Origin: G039029935 sp039029935
GTDB lineage: Bacteria; Chloroflexota; Anaerolineae; Caldilineales; Caldilineaceae
DNA: 10,598 nt
Direction: 5' to 3'
Assembly: GCA_039029935.1 (NCBI GenBank)
Contig: JBCCFC010000368.1
Span: forward strand, 1 to 10,598
The translations under genes and the position numbers were made by a program. This document shows, piece by piece, positions 7,457 through 10,598 of the stretch. The notes under the pieces are model-generated. The model worked only from the letters and a program-made list of their open reading frames with translations, did no database searches and was not told the origin of the DNA. Numbering within the stretch: the stretch's first letter is position 1; the number at the start of each line of letters is the position of its first letter.

Positions 7457-10400
7457 GTGTAATCATCGGTAGGAACACTTGAATGGCGACTTCACTACCG
7501 TTGAATATATTCTGTGCCTCGACTGTGCAGGGCGGGCTAGAGGCTTGATTGCTGTAGGATGACAGCGTGTTGCCTTGGAACGCTGCAACCAGGTAATGGT
7601 GTGCATTGCCATCGCAAGCAAAATCGCGATCTTCATATGCCTCCATGTCTGCACCAACGCGGTCGATGTTTTGCCAAACCTGGGCCTCTGTATGATAGCG
7701 GAAAATGGCAAATCCTTCTTCGCGATCACTGTTGTCCGCCCATGTCAGACGAATATTGTCCGAGCTAATCAGCTCTGCTTGCATATTGGTCGGGGTGCCC
7801 AGATAGATTTCGGGTGCAATTGCGCTTTTGGGGGCTGTGGGCACAGAAACCTGTGTTCCTTGAAATGCTTGCAGGATATAGTAATACGTCTGGTTGGGTT
7901 CAATGGATGTCCAGAACGGCGACGGATTTTCAGGTTCATTGACCAACGAATCTTCATAAATCGTGGTGTTGGCGGACACCCTAGCAATTTCTAGCCACGC
8001 TTCTGTCTCTGGCGACCAGCGGCCAATGCGCACCCCATCCTGTTCATCGACACTGTTGGCGTTGCTCCAGCGGAGGACGATGCCTGTGTTGGCCGTCGTT
8101 GCAATAAAACCGATAGGGGAGCGCAAATTGGGACACTCTGGGATGGCTTGTGCGGTGTTACTAAAGCTACTTTCGCCTGCATCATTAAACATGGTCACGC
8201 GGTAGAGATATTTCTGCGCACATTGTAGACTGGCTTCTGGCTGCTGTTGGTTTGCAGCACTTTGGACAAGATTATGGGCAAGATTATGGGCAAGACTATC
8301 ACCTGTATCCACATATGTTGTTGTGTCTGCGGGTAACTCAGCGATAAGCTGCCACGATTGTACATCGGTTTCTTCATCAGGTTCTTCATCGCCTTCACTA
8401 TCACCACTGCTAATGCCACTCTCCACCGTATGGCGATAGATACGGACGCCCATCTCATTGATACTGTTGTCAACCCATGTCAGACGAACTTGTGACGATG
8501 GCTCAGGTTGGCTGTTCTCAACCACCAATAGTTCTGTCGATAGCTCTGAAGGACGGTTGGGGACAAGTACCAGCGAGGCTTCCTCTTCACCGACTTCGCC
8601 AACACCTGTGAGCGCACCTTCATAGAGGACATAGGCTGTCGAAAACCCTACATTTGAGGTTCCATAGGCAATGCGGATATAGCCGCCTTCGCCCCAACGT
8701 GTACTCCATGAGTTACGCCCAATCCATACATTCTCGCGATCATCCCAGCCTGTCAGCACCAGTGCATGGTTTGTACCGTTGCTCGAACGGGCACAGTTTT
8801 GTGTCTCATTAGTGCTAAAAATACCACCACGATATTGAAGAATGGCATCGCCAATACAAAGCGAGGTCACGACCGGACCATAATCATGGATGGCCCGTTT
8901 GATGTCATCTGTATAGCTGTGCGAGAAGGGATTGGCAGGGTCAATATAGGACCATGACGTCAACTGTTCGCGGTGTTCTAACTGATCCACACAAAGCTGA
9001 TCATTATTGGCATAGGGAAAGTCTTCTTCCCAGATGGTACCAGGACCCGTGCGAAAGGGAACCGAAAGTCGGTCTGTATAATAGTCAAAGGCATACCAAC
9101 CACCATGACATCCCCAGCGTATTGGGAAGTGCTCGTTGCCATCATTGCAGCCCAAGAGATGTTGCTCCGATAGATTGCGTTCGACACCATCGACATAGTT
9201 GATCACCGTTTCCATCGCCCCAACGGTGGTAAAGGCCCAACAACTGCCACATTCCCCTTGATTTTGCACAGGTGTACAGTAGTTGTTTCCATCAGGGTGA
9301 TTGCACCAGTTAAAGGCTTCGGGGAGAGATGCAGAGTAGTTGATTCCTTGATTGCTGTCCTGTGCCAGATTGGGGACACGTTTGGACATAATGAGTGTCT
9401 GCTGCGTCATGGAAACAGTGGCGGTTTCTGTTATAGGCTGTAGTGTAATAGGCTGTAGCGTAATCGGGTGAATGGTAATTGGATCTTTGGTGGGCGGTGT
9501 TCCTGCGTCTTCTGGCGGTTGGCTGGGAATTTGGACATCTACAAATGCCCCTGATATTGTTATCTCAACCGTGTAGGTGTTGACAACCGTGCCAAAGAGA
9601 TCGCGATAATCAAGAAGCAGGTGGCTTTCTCCAACACCCACAGGATCAATGCGAAAGACTTGGAGTGCCCTATCACCAACAACAGGACCTGATTCATTGG
9701 GCAGGCGAATCATTGGCTCTTCTTGAATAAAAATAGGAGGCGCGCCTGTTTCACTTTCAAAAGTGTGTGCGGCCACATGCCAAAGATAGCCACCCGACGG
9801 CAGTGCTGGCAGGCGAATGGTCATGAATTGGGGGGCGACTAGATCGGCTTGGGCTTGGCTTGAGGACTGGTCTATACAGACCTCGTTCTGCTCTGGTGGG
9901 CGTAGGGTACAGCCATGTGTCCATATCTGTTCGGGGTCAGGGGTGGCCGTTGCCAAGTCTGATGTTGGCGGATTGAGGGCTGTATCTAGGATGATTGGTG
10001 ATGGGGTCGGTGATGGGGTCGGTGATGGGGTCGGTGATGAGGTAGAAACAGATGTCACTGTCGGTGGTAGCGTTTGTGTTGGGGACGGAGACGGCGTGGG
10101 TGTGGCTGTCACCGTCGAGGTTGCCGTGTGCTGCGCAGTTGGCGTTGGGATAGGCGTATTCTCTGTATCGCCATGCGCCCCCCACAAAAAGAGAAAGGGC
10201 TGATTCTTGGTTTCACCACTGTTGTCCACCAATGGATAGGCGTTACCCCACGCTTCCCCATCCCACAGAACATAGTGAATGGTGCTGTTGGCATCCTGTA
10301 CGACCAACATCAGTTGATTTGAATTGGGCATGGGGTAGAGCATCATCGAGTTGACCGTTGCACTGCTTGTTAGCGTCGCCGTTGCTTCTGCCGACCAACC

Positions 10401-10598
10401 ACTATTACCTGTCCATGTGCGATAACGCACACCCGTTGTAGCTGCTTCTCCATAGGTCACAAGTGCCTGGCCGGATGTCGCCTCAAAGCCCACCGCCACA
10501 TTGGAAAAGGTTGATCCGCTGGCTGTTGTTTCGAGCAGTGCAGGCGTCTCCCACGTGGACCCATTCCACATGCTGACCCAGCTATCCGCAGCCGCCCC
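7452..10598 (-). CDS. Secreted papain-family (C1A) cysteine peptidase, 5' end beyond right edge (partial)
   Basis: The frame is open through the right edge (GAAADSWVS precedes the first Met codon at 10571), so that Met is internal and the signal peptide lies outside. Residues here count from it. Residues 1-115 carry WxGxxW motifs about 50 residues apart (W2, W53, W103), like beta-propeller blades. A Thr/Pro/Ser linker (139-193) follows, then a chagasin-like (I42) segment (245-340) and a PIT-repeat linker (364-381). The C1A domain (about 415-652) has oxyanion Gln438, catalytic Cys444 in CGSCWAF, GCHGG (487-491), His602 in NHALVLTGW and Asn620 in NSWSTRWGEGGY, so it should be active. No ERFNIN-type (I29) propeptide motif is seen upstream of it. 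Three FN3 domains follow (about 672-810, 815-920, 924-1015), the first with an acidic insert (719-736). The protein ends VFLPMITR. It probably degrades protein outside the cell or at its surface; its natural substrate is unknown. Confidence 0.92.
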   Translation of the reverse strand, partial: GAAADSWVSMWNGSTWETPALLETTASGSTFSNVAVGFEATSGQALVTYGEAATTGVRYRTWTGNSGWSAEATATLTSSATVNSMMLYPMPNSNQLMLVVQDANSTIHYVLWDGEAWGNAYPLVDNSGETKNQPFLFLWGAHGDTENTPIPTPTAQHTATSTVTATPTPSPSPTQTLPPTVTSVSTSSPTPSPTPSPTPSPIILDTALNPPTSDLATATPDPEQIWTHGCTLRPPEQNEVCIDQSSSQAQADLVAPQFMTIRLPALPSGGYLWHVAAHTFESETGAPPIFIQEEPMIRLPNESGPVVGDRALQVFRIDPVGVGESHLLLDYRDLFGTVVNTYTVEITISGAFVDVQIPSQPPEDAGTPPTKDPITIHPITLQPITLQPITETATVSMTQQTLIMSKRVPNLAQDSNQGINYSASLPEAFNWCNHPDGNNYCTPVQNQGECGSCWAFTTVGAMETVINYVDGVERNLSEQHLLGCNDGNEHFPIRWGCHGGWYAFDYYTDRLSVPFRTGPGTIWEEDFPYANNDQLCVDQLEHREQLTSWSYIDPANPFSHSYTDDIKRAIHDYGPVVTSLCIGDAILQYRGGIFSTNETQNCARSSNGTNHALVLTGWDDRENVWIGRNSWSTRWGEGGYIRIAYGTSNVGFSTAYVLYEGALTGVGEVGEEEASLVLVPNRPSELSTELLVVENSQPEPSSQVRLTWVDNSINEMGVRIYRHTVESGISSGDSEGDEEPDEETDVQSWQLIAELPADTTTYVDTGDSLAHNLAHNLVQSAANQQQPEASLQCAQKYLYRVTMFNDAGESSFSNTAQAIPECPNLRSPIGFIATTANTGIVLRWSNANSVDEQDGVRIGRWSPETEAWLEIARVSANTTIYEDSLVNEPENPSPFWTSIEPNQTYYYILQAFQGTQVSVPTAPKSAIAPEIYLGTPTNMQAELISSDNIRLTWADNSDREEGFAIFRYHTEAQVWQNIDRVGADMEAYEDRDFACDGNAHHYLVAAFQGNTLSSYSNQASSPPCTVEAQNIFNGSEVAIQVFLPMITR
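8267..8299 (-). repeat. 12-base tandem repeat encoding LAHN
   Basis: Two exact copies of CAAGATTATGGG (8267-8278, 8279-8290) and a partial third encode SLAHNLAHNL inside the first FN3 domain of the peptidase, in a loop that also carries a Gln-rich stretch. The exactness at DNA level suggests recent duplication. Confidence 0.65.
8616..9329 (-). other. Papain (C1A) catalytic domain
   Basis: Domain-level entry. The catalytic cysteine codon is at 9242-9240, the histidine codon at 8768-8766 and the asparagine codon at 8714-8712. The mature-like N-terminus LPEAFNWC, a short insert and then TPVQNQGECGSCWAF follow the usual start of bacterial and eukaryotic C1A enzymes. Several additional cysteines could form disulfides, consistent with secretion. 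Confidence 0.92.
9431..9490 (-). repeat. Decaying 15-base tandem repeat encoding PIT(I/L)x
   Basis: Four 15-base units (9431-9445, 9446-9460, 9461-9475, 9476-9490) encode the linker PITIHPITLQPITLQPIT. It lies between the chagasin-like segment and the catalytic domain. The first two units are nearly identical and the last is the most diverged. The linker probably acts as a flexible or cleavable spacer. Confidence 0.6.
9552..9839 (-). other. Chagasin-like (I42) inhibitor segment inside the peptidase
   Basis: Domain-level entry, residues about 245-340 of the visible protein. Chagasin family proteins bind papain-type enzymes with three loops, typically NPTTGYxW, GxGG and YRRPW. This segment shows PSGGYLW at 258-264, VVGDRALQVFRI at 297-308 and YRDLFG at 322-327, and then a closing strand NTYTVEI, in the right order and with similar spacing. 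The loops are degenerate, so a different Ig-like domain is possible and inhibitory activity is not assured. Confidence 0.6.
9997..10044 (-). repeat. 12-base tandem repeat encoding TPSP
   Basis: Three exact copies of GGTGATGGGGTC (9997-10008, 10009-10020, 10021-10032) and a diverged fourth encode TPSPTPSPTPSP in the Thr/Pro/Ser linker before the chagasin-like segment. Such linkers are common in secreted Chloroflexota proteins and are prone to change length. Confidence 0.75.

Noticed and set aside
9997..10044. CRISPR-like or minisatellite array
   Set aside because: The 12-base units are contiguous with no spacers, stay in frame and encode a TPSP linker, so they are a coding tandem repeat.
10569..10571. 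ATG at 10571 as the true start of the peptidase
   Set aside because: The frame continues upstream to the window edge without a stop, the ATG falls inside a WxGxxW repeat (preceded by DSWVS), and no signal peptide follows it.

Overview
The window most likely comes from a chromosome of a Chloroflexota bacterium (Anaerolineae, Caldilineae or Herpetosiphon-like). The evidence is the style of the proteins and not a marker gene: large secreted multidomain proteins with SdrD-B, DUF11-like and FN3 modules, Thr/Pro/Ser linkers of the TPTPSPSP kind, and two neighbouring proteins that end in nearly the same short hydrophobic tail (FLPLVMQE and VFLPMITR). No rRNA, tRNA, phage, IS or CRISPR feature was seen.

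Layout. Positions 1-432 (minus) hold the start of an unrecognised AT-rich gene that runs off the left edge. Positions 433-863 have no convincing gene but are rich in structure: an extended -10 promoter facing right, a hairpin with a U-tract facing left, and a 19-bp inverted repeat whose arms each contain the palindrome TTTCATGAAA. Read leftward, this block could be a small RNA; read rightward, it is a structured leader for the next gene. Positions 864-2594 (plus) encode a complete ABC exporter half-transporter. It converges on a 1484-residue secreted protein with seven SdrD-B repeats (2685-7139, minus), with a long stem-loop between them. A gene-poor stretch (7140-7451) carries a perfect 15-bp hairpin. 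Positions 7452-10598 (minus) hold the C-terminal 1048 codons of a secreted papain-family cysteine peptidase whose 5' end lies beyond the right edge.

How the genes relate. The two minus-strand genes are co-oriented, both encode extracellular proteins, and both end in the same type of tail, so they probably use one export or surface-attachment route. The peptidase is the most notable item. Its catalytic residues are intact, it shows no I29-type propeptide motif in the visible part, and upstream of the catalytic domain lies a segment resembling chagasin (MEROPS I42), a family that inhibits papain-type peptidases. This suggests an inhibitor built into the enzyme. The ABC exporter shares no strand or operon with them, and its substrate cannot be read from the sequence.
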